Notes: a model not told the origin generated them from the letters alone. DNA of 64,000 nucleotides from Sutterella wadsworthensis (GCF_003315195.1 NZ_QNRV01000009.1:16283-80282); one strand, 5' to 3'. Shown: positions 56,217-64,000, counted from the first letter of the stretch. Numbers and translations are program-made.

Positions 56217-57596
56217 TTAGTACCAGAACAGGAAGTAGGCAATGTAGGTAATGGCAGTGCCAAAGAGCATCGGAATGAATGTTCTCTTTGCGACTTGGAA
56301 TGGAGATACCCCTGCCAATCCAGAGATGGCCACAATGGCGCCGGTAATCGGGGAAGAGGCGCGGCCAAAGCCGAGAATCACCTGAAGCGGGAAGATCAGC
56401 TGAATGATCGGAACGCCGATGACATGCGCCACATTCGGCAGGAGCGGAGCAAACGAGAAGAACGCAGCGTTGCCCGAACCCATGATGAAGGAGAAGAGCC
56501 ACACCAGAGCGCCGCCGATAATCACCATGGCTGCCAGACCGAAGCCAGCGTCGTTGGCTGCAGTGATCAGCGTGCCCATGAAGCCGGATTTGATGAGGCC
56601 GGCAGCGAAGAATTCACCGCAGACAATCAGGGAGACCACGCTCACCAGGATCTTGCCCATGCCTTCGAAGAAGAGCTTGAAAGAGGCGAGAACGTCGCGA
56701 AAATTGCGCAGGCGGATCAGCTCAAAGATGATCGCAATGATGGTGGAGATAACCATTGCCGTGACAACATCCATACGGATATGACTGCCGGCGACTTTGG
56801 AGAAGAAAATGATCAGGAAGAGCGGAATGATGGGCAGAACGGCATAGATCTTCGGGACCTTTTTGTCCTGTTCAGTGGTCTTCGCGCCCGCCAGCGTCTG
56901 AATATTGTTGGGATCAAAAACCCAGCCTTCACGCTTGTCCCACCAGCGCTGGACGAACATGTGAACGAACGTCAGGATAATGACCACACCGACAAAGAGG
57001 GGCAGCTGGTAATAGACGAAGTATTCTGAAACATCAACGCCGGCGGTTTGAGCGGCCAGAATCGCATTGCCGGAACCCGGACCAACGTCTACGAACTGCG
57101 CGCAGCCGATCACGCCGAGGGCAGACATAGGACTCACGCCGGAGCGAATGAGGATTGGGTATAGCGTGACCATCAGCAGCAGTGCAAGACCGGCATGCGA
57201 CGGCACGAAGATCACCATGATCTGCGACACCAGGAAAGAGGCGCCGAGAAGAACATAGGGGGACTTGATCAGCTTCAGAGGCTTTTCAAAAACTGAGAAC
57301 AGGGCGGCTGAGGCTCCCACGTGCTCCATGTAGCGGGAGAAACCGCCAATGGCCATCAGGGTGAGGCCTAAACCGGCGATGCGGGATGAAAAGCCAGTGC
57401 TGAAGACTTTGAAAATATCAAAGCCGATAAAGTTCGTCGTCTGTTTGGCATTGAGCAGATCGCCCCAGCCAAAGATAGCTGTGCATGTGAGCAGCACCAC
57501 GCCGCCCATGAAAAGAATGGCTTGCGGGTAATACCCTTTGAGCAGCAGTGTCACCACCAGGGCGATGACTATAAGACCAATAATGATGGCAAACAT
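56217..57596 (-). CDS. DcuC family carrier (second copy)
   Basis: This is a 459-residue inner-membrane carrier of the DcuC family and a paralogue of the one at 47981, sharing MGSGNAAFFSFAPLLPNVA and FVDVGPGSGNAILAAQTAG motifs. About 12 hydrophobic segments are visible. The conserved patch GFGRASSPITGAIVAISG is close to the first copy's. It lies between ridA and metC and is likely to import their substrate. DcuC relatives carry dicarboxylates; whether this one carries a sulfur amino acid is open. It follows ridA by 20 bases and has AGGGGAACA upstream. Confidence 0.85.
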   Translation of the reverse strand: MFAIIIGLIVIALVVTLLLKGYYPQAILFMGGVVLLTCTAIFGWGDLLNAKQTTNFIGFDIFKVFSTGFSSRIAGLGLTLMAIGGFSRYMEHVGASAALFSVFEKPLKLIKSPYVLLGASFLVSQIMVIFVPSHAGLALLLMVTLYPILIRSGVSPMSALGVIGCAQFVDVGPGSGNAILAAQTAGVDVSEYFVYYQLPLFVGVVIILTFVHMFVQRWWDKREGWVFDPNNIQTLAGAKTTEQDKKVPKIYAVLPIIPLFLIIFFSKVAGSHIRMDVVTAMVISTIIAIIFELIRLRNFRDVLASFKLFFEGMGKILVSVVSLIVCGEFFAAGLIKSGFMGTLITAANDAGFGLAAMVIIGGALVWLFSFIMGSGNAAFFSFAPLLPNVAHVIGVPIIQLIFPLQVILGFGRASSPITGAIVAISGLAGVSPFQVAKRTFIPMLFGTAITYIAYFLFWY

Positions 57597-57616
57597 AAGT
57601 GTTCCCCTAGAACGTC

Positions 57617-57997
57617 CTAACGGATAGCGATTGCTTCAATTTCAACTTTCGCCCCCTTGGGCAGGGCAGCAATGCCGACGGCAGAACGACTCGGAGCGCC
57701 TGTTTTCGGCATCATGCGTGCATACACTTCATTAAATGCAGCGAAATCATTGATATCTGCCAAAAAGCACGTGGTTTTGACCACTTTGTCCAGAGACGAG
57801 CCGGCTGCTTCGAGGACGGCTTTGACGTTGAGTAATGACATTTCCGCCTGCGCCTTAATGTCTTCGGGCATTTCGCCGGTAGCGGCGCAGATGGGGAGTT
57901 GGCCGGAAACAAAAACAAAAGTTCCGGCTGCGATGCCTTGGGAGTAGGGCCCAATCGCAGCAGGCGCTTTGTTCGTGGAGAGAATTTCCTTATCCAT
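57617..57997 (-). CDS. ridA: RidA family reactive enamine/imine deaminase
   Basis: RidA hydrolyses 2-aminoacrylate and similar enamine/imines to keto acids and ammonia, protecting PLP enzymes. The 126-residue protein is canonical: APAAIGPYSQGI, FVSGQLPI, Arg104 in PSRSAVGIAALP, and Glu121 in VEIEAIAI, the two catalytic-site marks. It heads the minus-strand unit ridA-dcuC-metC. A CGGAG site precedes the ATG. The pairing with a beta-lyase that makes 2-aminoacrylate fits its known role. Confidence 0.93.
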   Translation of the reverse strand: MDKEILSTNKAPAAIGPYSQGIAAGTFVFVSGQLPICAATGEMPEDIKAQAEMSLLNVKAVLEAAGSSLDKVVKTTCFLADINDFAAFNEVYARMMPKTGAPSRSAVGIAALPKGAKVEIEAIAIR

Positions 57998-58123
57998 TTA
58001 GAACACTCCGAGATGGTGGCGTTGAACTTGTATGTCACCTTCAGAGGCTGTCGGCAGCTGAGGTCGCAGCAGGTGGAGTTTGCAGCTCAAACAGGTATTT
58101 CGAACGTTTCACAAACTCTTACA

Positions 58124-58160
58124 AGCAAATTGAGCTTATCAAAATAAGTTGAATCAATCA
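58124..58160 (-). promoter_or_regulatory. Conserved element upstream of ridA-dcuC-metC
   Basis: The minus strand reads ATTCAACTTATTTTGATA then AGCTCAATTTGCT, nearly identical to the site upstream of the desulfhydrase-like gene. The part GATAAGCTCAATTTGC also matches, with one change, the sequence before the YheO-type start. Confidence 0.6.
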
Positions 58161-58619
58161 ACACTTTTATTGAGGGACTTGTCCTAATATGGGGTGCGTC
58201 AAGATTGACGCTGAAGCTTTACGTTACTGCTTAATAGATTGATTTTTTTAAAGAATCACAAGCCTTTGCCGGACTTCTAGGGCCGATGGCGTGTATACTG
58301 ACTTTAGCGATTGGGGTGAAGTTGTGTGAGTGACGAGGCCTGACGAATTGCTGAGCGGCATGAAAAGTTTATGGTTCAGCTTCTCGTGGCCTGGCCCTGG
58401 CGGCTTGTTGTTGGCTGGCAGCCAGTCTGTTTGAGAGAACGGTCAAGCCTCTTTCTGTCGTTCTTTATTCGTTAATCCATTTGATTTAATGGCGTTAAGT
58501 CATACCGATGCTCTGCAGAGATGGGTCTGTGGCTGCGGATTCATTTCGATATGCATCGATTGGAACTAAGCAAATGCGGCATAATATTTGATATACATCA
58601 CTTGAGATGAGTGCATTGA

Positions 58620-58637
58620 GATAAGTTCAATTTGATT
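58620..58637 (+). promoter_or_regulatory. Half-site abutting the YheO-type start codon
   Basis: GATAAGTTCAATTTGATT ends directly at the ATG. It matches GATAAGCTCAATTTGC from the ridA upstream site in the same orientation relative to its gene. It could mediate self-repression by blocking the ribosome or polymerase. Confidence 0.5.
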
Positions 58638-59339
58638 ATGAAATCATCATCCGTATATCTTTTGACAGCGCAAGATTGTGAATTGTTGGATCGCTACAAA
58701 CTTATTGTCGATGCTATTGGACAGGTTTTTGGGAACAGCTGCGAATGTGTTCTCCATTCGTTGGCAGATTTAGAGCACTCCGTCATTCATATTCACAACG
58801 GCATGAAGACGGGACGGGTCTTAGGGTCTCCTATAACAGATAAGGCTTTGATGTTTCTTAAAAATTGCGAAAGCCTTCATCAAGATATAACACCTGTCTA
58901 TCAAACGGTCGCTCGAAATGGATCTCCGATGCGTTCGACGACCATCATGATTAGAAACAACGACCGAATTCCCATTGGATTTTTATGCATAAACTTTGAT
59001 TTGGGAACGTCATTGTCAGACCTTTGCCATCTATTACTGCCGCAGGATACGAAAGGCGCTCTGGGTCATGGCAAGGGAACAGGCGGGCTGGAAGGACAGT
59101 CTTCGGAAATGTTTGTTCAGAATTTGGATGACCTGCTGCTGTCCGTAACTTGCCGCATTCGGGATCAGATCTATGCTGATGAATCGATTACAGCTCGCAA
59201 TAAAACGAAGGAAATCGTTAAAGCTTTAGATCAGGAAGGATTATTCGAGATAAAGAACTCTGTCAGCAGGATTGCCAAAATTCTTAATCTTTCTAGGGAT
59301 GTGGTTTATCTGCATCTCCGTTCTCACAGGGCGAAATAA
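58638..59339 (+). CDS. YheO-type transcriptional regulator
   Basis: This 233-residue protein has an N-terminal PAS-like YheO domain (LLDRYKLIVDAIGQVFGNSCECVLHSLADLEHSVIHIHNG, then RNNDRIPIGFLCINFDL) and a C-terminal HTH_22-type domain (IKNSVSRIAKILNLSRDVVYLHLR). Relatives, such as DauR, repress amino-acid catabolic genes. It lies divergent from the ridA-dcuC-metC operon and a shared cis element links the two, so it is the best candidate regulator. The ATG at 58638 is used; a TTG two codons earlier is also open. No clear ribosome site is visible. Confidence 0.82.
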   Translation: MKSSSVYLLTAQDCELLDRYKLIVDAIGQVFGNSCECVLHSLADLEHSVIHIHNGMKTGRVLGSPITDKALMFLKNCESLHQDITPVYQTVARNGSPMRSTTIMIRNNDRIPIGFLCINFDLGTSLSDLCHLLLPQDTKGALGHGKGTGGLEGQSSEMFVQNLDDLLLSVTCRIRDQIYADESITARNKTKEIVKALDQEGLFEIKNSVSRIAKILNLSRDVVYLHLRSHRAK

Positions 59340-59630
59340 AGGCTTGTACTGAGGTTATAACCGCTCCCCGCCAATCCCTAATGGGAGTTGGGCGAGACTT
59401 CTCGCCTCGTGTTGGCAGCTGCCTCGGGTTTCCAAGGTTTGATGTCGGCTCAACGCCTATTGAGCCGGAGGTCATTTCCTTTACGTCTCAGTACGGGAAG
59501 CCCCGCCGCCCTATATAGCCCGGGTCGCTTATGCACGGATGTTTGCATTGCAGCCGTGGGCCGCATTGACGCTTGATGTCCTCAGAAAGTACGTTGAGAG
59601 TCAGCCAAAGGCGTGATTCCTAAGGCTCAG
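59340..59630 (+). other. Hairpin-dense block, possible structured RNA or insertion-element relic
   Basis: Between the regulator stop and a terminator, about 290 bases fold repeatedly: CGCC...GGCG over TCCC/GGGA (59369-59394), GGCGAGA/TCTCGCC (59391-59406), the palindrome GGCAGCTGCC (59414-59423), GGCTCAA/TTGAGCC (59447-59466). A later segment reads TACGGGAAGCCCCGCCG, which resembles right ends of IS200/IS605 elements or their guide-RNA scaffolds. Short open frames here have no protein character. It may be a 3' untranslated region, a small RNA or a decayed element. Confidence 0.35.
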
Positions 59631-59674
59631 CCGCCATTTCTCCCTGCCATTGCGGGGAGGGAGAAATGACGGTT
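59631..59674 (+). terminator. Probable terminator after the hairpin-dense block
   Basis: Arms CCGCCATTTCTCCC and GGGAGAAATGACGG (two mismatched positions) enclose a loop, and TTTT follows. Ten base pairs (ATTTCTCCCT) are perfect. A second hairpin, GGCTGCAG/CTGCAGCC, follows at 59686-59706 and may serve the opposing gene. Confidence 0.65.
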
Positions 59675-59712
59675 TTGCTGAAGGGGGCTGCAGTATTCCT
59701 GCAGCCAAAACT

Positions 59713-60294
59713 TTAGGACAACTCTATTTTTGAGCGAATTTCGGAGGCAGTGTTATCGCCAAACAACGGGATGTAGCGGCCGTCCTGTGTTTTGAAAATG
59801 CCTAGAGGAACTGAAGTGCCTCCAGCCTTTCTGAAAATACGGGCATTCTCCCAAACATGATCCCGATCAGCCTGAGTAAAGCCGAAGGCCTCAGGATGGA
59901 TGCCGCAGTAGTCCGGATCAGAGAAAAGCTCTTCATGCTCTCGCAGAACATCCCAGCTATTCTCCGATGCCAGCATTGCAGCCGCTTGTGCCGTACTGTA
60001 ATCAGAAGATACACAGACGGGGAACCAGATGAAATCGATTTGCTCGGTGAGCAATTGACTGGTTTGCCAGAAATGGTTGGACCACGAGCATCGAGGATCA
60101 AAAACAACCAATACTTTGGGGAGAGCGTCCGAAATCCCCGGTTTGCGGATACCGTATCCATCACGGTAAAGACGTTCATAGATGGCATCGAGTTGGGTGC
60201 CTAGCCGCAGTTTGGGGTACTCCGGATAGGCGGGGATTTTAAAAGGATCCTGCTCATTCGGTGTTGCTTGCGAAAGGGTACAGAAATTGGACAT
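59713..60294 (-). CDS. Cytoplasmic thioredoxin-fold protein with CSWS site
   Basis: This 193-residue protein has the thioredoxin-like core: KVLVVFDPRCSWSNHFWQTS, helix, then GGTSVPLGIF, the cis-proline loop. The active site is CSWS, so only the first cysteine of CxxC is kept. No signal peptide or membrane helix is seen from the ATG at 60294, which has GGGAGGC upstream. It is likely cytoplasmic and may be a monothiol protein. DsbG/DsbC proteins are secreted relatives. It is the last gene of an operon with a DUF401 permease and a UxaA-type enzyme. Role unknown. Confidence 0.7.
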   Translation of the reverse strand: MSNFCTLSQATPNEQDPFKIPAYPEYPKLRLGTQLDAIYERLYRDGYGIRKPGISDALPKVLVVFDPRCSWSNHFWQTSQLLTEQIDFIWFPVCVSSDYSTAQAAAMLASENSWDVLREHEELFSDPDYCGIHPEAFGFTQADRDHVWENARIFRKAGGTSVPLGIFKTQDGRYIPLFGDNTASEIRSKIELS

Positions 60295-60316
60295 AAACGA
60301 TTGCCTCCCAGCGTGA

Positions 60317-61540
60317 TCAATGGATTGGAAATAGCCAGACGGAAATGCCATATGCTGCTAAAAGCAGAGCTTCGCAGATAGCGCACAGTCCTACGGTCTT
60401 GAAAAAATCCCCTTTGAAATAGTCAAGGGAAATCGTCAGGCACATATGAGTTGGGGTCAGCATTTGCCCGCCTAGTCCGCAAACCATGGCAATGCTGAGC
60501 ATTTCTAAGTTCCCCGGCGCGGCTGCGGCCACAATGGGGACGACCACAGCAACTTGTCCCTGAGTGATGCCCGTGAGAATGCCAACCATGAAGCTGAGTA
60601 CGGCGATAACCCATTCGAGCGGCATCGCAGACTGCGTGACGTTGGCGACCAACGCTTGCAGCAAACCGGTACTTTCCAAGAGCTCCATGAAGAAGAAAAT
60701 GCAGAATACATCTCGGAAAAGCCGCCACTCCACCGCCCGGATTAAGACGTCCGCGATTTGGACAGGGCGGCGGCAAAGTTTGAGCAGCAGCCCGGTGGCA
60801 AGTACGGTGATGCCTAAAGCTGCCCAAGCAGAAAGCTTGAAGGTCATCATCAGCACTAATGCGATTAAGATCGGTGTGAATGAGAGTAGAAAATCAAAAC
60901 GTTCTTTGCGTTTTTGAGCACCGCTAATCTCAATCCGCTTTTCTTCATTCAGCGTGACATTGTGGTAAAGAACGATCCAGCCGATAACAAACGCCGCGGG
61001 CGTCAGCCAGGCTAAATGGCAGATCAGATCAATGACCGGAATGCCGGCAACTGAACAAGCCAGAATGATGCCGGGAACGATGGGGCTGGCAAATTCGCAA
61101 ATGTGACGAAACCAAAAATTGACAGCGCTGAGCCTGTCGCAGCTAATGGCTTCTCCCTGGGCGATCTGTTTCACAATAGGAGCAGAAAACCGCGCTCCGC
61201 CTATGCTGGGCAGTAAACCCAAAAATGCGGCCATGATGGCCATGCTCAGTTTCTTTGACGAGGTGAGCTGCTGGAGGTACTTGACCATGCCGTCAAGACA
61301 TCCGCTTTGCCGAAGTTCAATTTCCAGACAGACGACAAAGTAGAGTGACCCCACGAGATCATACGTTCGGCTGCGCTGCAGCATGGACACGACGCCGTCA
61401 ACGAGCAAGTGCGGCTCTGGTTTCAGAAGCAGCCAAATGAGCAGACCGCTGCAGAGCACTGAGAAGCCTAGAGAACGCTTCAGCCGCAGCAGAACGATCA
61501 ATGTGGCAACAACTAGACCGAGGATGAGAAAGATAGACAT
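60317..61540 (-). CDS. DUF401 family permease
   Basis: This is a 407-residue inner-membrane protein of the DUF401 group (ion-transporter-like superfamily), with about ten hydrophobic segments. The family mark is LLPSIGGARFSAPIV, near residue 110. The likely start is the ATG at 61540 (MSIFLILGL); a TTG three codons earlier is open. The permease sits between the UxaA-type enzyme and the thioredoxin-fold protein and could carry the enzyme's substrate or product. Substrate unknown. Confidence 0.75.
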   Translation of the reverse strand: MSIFLILGLVVATLIVLLRLKRSLGFSVLCSGLLIWLLLKPEPHLLVDGVVSMLQRSRTYDLVGSLYFVVCLEIELRQSGCLDGMVKYLQQLTSSKKLSMAIMAAFLGLLPSIGGARFSAPIVKQIAQGEAISCDRLSAVNFWFRHICEFASPIVPGIILACSVAGIPVIDLICHLAWLTPAAFVIGWIVLYHNVTLNEEKRIEISGAQKRKERFDFLLSFTPILIALVLMMTFKLSAWAALGITVLATGLLLKLCRRPVQIADVLIRAVEWRLFRDVFCIFFFMELLESTGLLQALVANVTQSAMPLEWVIAVLSFMVGILTGITQGQVAVVVPIVAAAAPGNLEMLSIAMVCGLGGQMLTPTHMCLTISLDYFKGDFFKTVGLCAICEALLLAAYGISVWLFPIH

Positions 61541-61626
61541 GCTCTGCAAGGTATTCAGAATTTCTACGTTTTCAATGGGTTTCTATCTCTGAGTCCAATC
61601 GGTGCAGCGTCAAAAGTTTTGAACGG

Positions 61627-63171
61627 TTATATCGTCGGACCGGTCACGTAGATGTTCATTGAGTTGTTATAGCGGCATTGTTCTGCTTTGGTCAGATCAC
61701 CGTTGATGAACAGCATGATTTCATCGAAGACTCTCTGAGTCGCATCTGCATATGACTCTTCGCCCCGCATGATTTTTCCAACATAGCAGTCAATGTGTTC
61801 TTGGAGACACTGCCAAGTGTTTTCATTGCCGGTAGTCTTAACGACAGGAACAAAGGGAAAGCCTTGAGGCGCCCCTCTGCCGGTTGTGAATAGGATCAGA
61901 TTGCAGCCGGCTGCAGCAAGACCGGTGAGCATTTCTGGCTCGCGCCCAGGAGAATCCATCATGACAAGGCCGGGCTGCTTGACGTTGTCTCCATAAGCGA
62001 TGACGCGCTGAAAAATAGAGGATCCAGCTTTGGCTAGAGCGCCCAGTGATTTTTCCTCAATCGTGGTGAGACCGCCGTCAATATTGCCTCGCGTGGGCTG
62101 CCCGCCTCGCATATCGACGCCGACAGCCTTCGCCCGGGCTTCCATTTCTGAGACGCGTTTGGCAATCTCTTGTGCAACTTCCGAGGTAACGCAGCGGCGA
62201 GCAGCAATATGCTCTGCTCCCATGAATTCCGTTGTCTCGCCAATCACGACGCTCGCCCCTGCCGCTGTGAAGATATCTGTGATTTTCCCAGCGATGACAT
62301 TTGCTGAGAGACCTTGGGTGGTGTCAGAACTGCCGCACTTAAGGCCGAGCTTTAGCGTGTTGAAAGGATGTTGTGTCGGGGCGGCGGCGATTTTTTGCTT
62401 TAGATCGGCTACTACGGCTTTGGCATGCTCAACCGTTTGGGTTAAGCCGCCTTCTTTTTGAATGATCAAAAATTCAACGGGTTTTCCGAAAGTTTTTGCT
62501 TGTCGGACGATTTCCTCAGTCGGTACGCTTTCGCAGCCGAGACTGACGTACAGGATGGCGCCAAGATTCGGATTCTTAGCTAGATTGGTTAGAACTTTGG
62601 CGATCAGCGCAAGGTCCGGCTTTGTTTGAGAGCAGCCTTGCTGATGAGTAAAGCACGCGACACCTTCGATGTCTGAGAGCTGAACAACGACATCGTTTGC
62701 ACATGCTACGCATGAAATGATGCCCACGAGATTACGGATGCCCACACTTCCGTCAGGTCTGGAATACCCTCGATAGCAGAGGCTGCGTGCATTAATAATG
62801 GGACGATCAGGTACTTTCGGAGTGAATACTTCCTCACAGCTCTCAAGCTGAGATGCCGGCGTATTCTGTTCAGCCATATCGCCGCGGCCGCGATTGCTTT
62901 CAACGTTATGCACATGTACGTGACTGCCGGCAGGAATGTCGCGGGAGGCCGTCCCGATGACCTCCCCGTATTTCACAATGGAGTCGCTGCTGTGAATATC
63001 TCGTATGCTGATTTTGTGCCCGAAAGGGGTATCGTCCAATGCTTTGATCCGCAAGACGTCCGTCTGCCCCCCAACCACGACCTCATCGCTGATCCTGACA
63101 GACTTGAGCAGTGTGGCGGTGTTGTCTAGCGCGGATATTTGCAATGCATCAAAGGCGGGACGGGGGGACAT
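61627..63171 (-). CDS. UxaA family lyase/dehydratase (altronate dehydratase-like)
   Basis: This 514-residue protein has an N-terminal SAF domain (GSHVHVHNVESNRGR near 82) and a large UxaA domain with GYSRPDGSVGIRNLVGI, HQQGCSQTKPD, KLGLKCGSSDTTQG and GETTEFMGAEHI. The family includes altronate and galactarate dehydratase and, as two subunits, 3-sulfolactate sulfo-lyase. Full length with both domains is normal for altronate dehydratase. No uxaB or uxaC is nearby, so sugar-acid specificity is not confirmed. It begins at the ATG at 63171 (GGAG upstream), 31 bases after gntR. Confidence 0.83.
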   Translation of the reverse strand: MSPRPAFDALQISALDNTATLLKSVRISDEVVVGGQTDVLRIKALDDTPFGHKISIRDIHSSDSIVKYGEVIGTASRDIPAGSHVHVHNVESNRGRGDMAEQNTPASQLESCEEVFTPKVPDRPIINARSLCYRGYSRPDGSVGIRNLVGIISCVACANDVVVQLSDIEGVACFTHQQGCSQTKPDLALIAKVLTNLAKNPNLGAILYVSLGCESVPTEEIVRQAKTFGKPVEFLIIQKEGGLTQTVEHAKAVVADLKQKIAAAPTQHPFNTLKLGLKCGSSDTTQGLSANVIAGKITDIFTAAGASVVIGETTEFMGAEHIAARRCVTSEVAQEIAKRVSEMEARAKAVGVDMRGGQPTRGNIDGGLTTIEEKSLGALAKAGSSIFQRVIAYGDNVKQPGLVMMDSPGREPEMLTGLAAAGCNLILFTTGRGAPQGFPFVPVVKTTGNENTWQCLQEHIDCYVGKIMRGEESYADATQRVFDEIMLFINGDLTKAEQCRYNNSMNIYVTGPTI

Positions 63172-63202
63172 GATGGGCTCCAATTTTTAAGGCCGCAGGC
63201 AG

Positions 63203-63901
63203 CTATTCTCTGGGAAGCTGTTCTTTGGCCTCAAGCAGGTGATTTTTCATAATTTGGAACGCAAGTTCACTGTCGTGATTTTTGATGGCTTCAAAAACTT
63301 TCTTGTGTTCGCAATAGGCATCTTCTCGACGTTCTTTATTCCAGAGGGTAAGGTGCCTGGATTGCCGTTGAAGTTCACTTAAAAAAAGACTTACAGTGGC
63401 AATCACTTCATTGTGTGAGGCTTGCATCAGTCTCAAATGAAATTCAAATGACATTTCCTCTGACATTTGATTATTTTCGACAGCTGTTTTTTGGACCTCT
63501 AAAATTTCTTGAAGTGTCTTAATTTCTTCTTCGGTTGCCAGCTTGGCCGCCTGTGCAGCGCCATAGGGCTCAATAGCCAGTCGAAAATCAAAAAGATTGA
63601 GCAGGGTTTGCGGAGTGATAGTGGTGACGAGAGGACCAACAACCTTCAAGATGTTGCTGAGATCAGCTGTTTGCACCAATACGCCCTTACCGCGAATTTG
63701 CTTGACAACGCCTAAGTACTCCAGAGACTTCATCGCTTCCCGGACAGGAATGCGGCTGACCTGCATCTCTTCGGCTAATTCGCGCTCAGAAGGCAGGATG
63801 TCTCCGGGCTTGAACTCACCGCTCATGATTCTTTCGCGGAGAATATCTGCGATCTGCCCGTAGAGCGTTTTATTGTTCCGGTCTAATTCGATTTTGCTCA
63901 T
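63203..63901 (-). CDS. GntR family (FadR/FCD) transcriptional regulator
   Basis: This 232-residue protein has a GntR winged helix (YGQIADILRERIMSGEFKPGDILPSERELAEEMQVSRIPVREAMKSLE) followed by an FCD effector domain with helical bundle (FDFRLAIEPYGAAQAAKLA). FCD regulators typically sense organic acids. It heads the operon with the UxaA-type enzyme, DUF401 permease and thioredoxin-fold protein, and is likely its local regulator. The effector may be the substrate of the operon, by inference. Confidence 0.87.
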   Translation of the reverse strand: MSKIELDRNNKTLYGQIADILRERIMSGEFKPGDILPSERELAEEMQVSRIPVREAMKSLEYLGVVKQIRGKGVLVQTADLSNILKVVGPLVTTITPQTLLNLFDFRLAIEPYGAAQAAKLATEEEIKTLQEILEVQKTAVENNQMSEEMSFEFHLRLMQASHNEVIATVSLFLSELQRQSRHLTLWNKERREDAYCEHKKVFEAIKNHDSELAFQIMKNHLLEAKEQLPRE

Positions 63902-63910
63902 TACAACCTG

Positions 63911-63962
63911 AACTCCCGAATGACTAGATCCTAACTAAAACGGAAAACAGTCTTCGGGAGTT
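63911..63962. promoter_or_regulatory. 10-bp inverted repeat upstream of gntR
   Basis: AACTCCCGAA and TTCGGGAGTT are perfect arms 32 bases apart and end 10 bases before the gntR start. The loop is AT-rich and could hold the promoter, so GntR autoregulation by looping or direct binding is possible. Confidence 0.4.
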
Positions 63963-64000
63963 TTGTTATTCCCAACAGAGCCAGCAGATCCCGATGGCGT

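Larger units (their letters stand above)
57998..58637. other. Intergenic region between ridA and the YheO-type regulator
   Basis: About 640 bases without a gene. It carries two copies of the conserved half-site (58124-58160 and 58620-58637). The middle part (58200-58550) has no recognisable frame or RNA. Confidence 0.5.

Noticed and set aside
53124..57997. Calling the PLP enzyme at 53621 cuyA or dcyD outright
   Set aside because: The family motifs do not separate cysteate lyase, D-cysteine desulfhydrase and ACC deaminase by eye, so no symbol is given.

Overview
The window looks like chromosomal DNA of a gut-type betaproteobacterium, most likely a relative of Sutterella/Parasutterella (Burkholderiales, Sutterellaceae). 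This is inferred, not proven. The evidence is a Gram-negative gene set (lptE, holA, rlmL, rnfH beside smpB, an imuA-imuB pair), a stand-alone secreted flavoprotein of the fumarate-reductase type beside a TtrS/TtrR-like two-component system, a PAPS-independent aryl-sulfate sulfotransferase, and several anion carriers with organic-acid dehydratases. No phage, plasmid or CRISPR feature was seen.

From 0 to 24 kb: a cut-off M20 amidase; a LysE exporter; a periplasmic-binding sensor kinase with its FixJ-type regulator and a Sec-secreted FAD oxidoreductase; leuABCD (minus strand); a three-gene iron-complex ABC importer; smpB and rnfH divergent; a cupin; tRNA-Glu(CTC) behind gltX; a LysR regulator divergent from the arylsulfotransferase; queH; and the imuA-imuB mutasome genes.

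From 24 to 46 kb, mostly housekeeping: yggS-type PLP protein, an amino-acid-binding protein, proC, yqaA, etfBA, the rpsP-rimM-trmD-rplS operon, a glycerol-dehydrogenase-like enzyme, rlmL, brnQ, lptE-holA-proA, leuS, a UvrD-type helicase and tRNA-Arg(CCT).

From 46 to 64 kb is an accessory catabolic region. One minus-strand operon holds an enolase-superfamily acid-sugar dehydratase, a DcuC carrier and an MmgE/PrpD protein. An AT-rich IS1595-like transposase separates it from a LysR gene. A second cluster has a D-cysteine desulfhydrase-like enzyme with a RidA, and a RidA, a second DcuC carrier and a cystathionine beta-lyase-like enzyme. It is followed by a YheO-type regulator. A nearly identical motif lies upstream of both minus-strand units, and half of it abuts the start codon of the regulator gene. 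A third operon is gntR, a UxaA-family lyase, a DUF401 permease and a thioredoxin-fold protein. These genes look like import and breakdown of small organic acids or sulfur amino acids, where PLP beta-elimination gives 2-aminoacrylate and RidA converts it to pyruvate and ammonia. The substrates are not known.

Starts were often moved inward from the longest open frame to an ATG with a ribosome binding site or to the family's usual N-terminus. All family calls come from reading motifs by eye; no database search was run.
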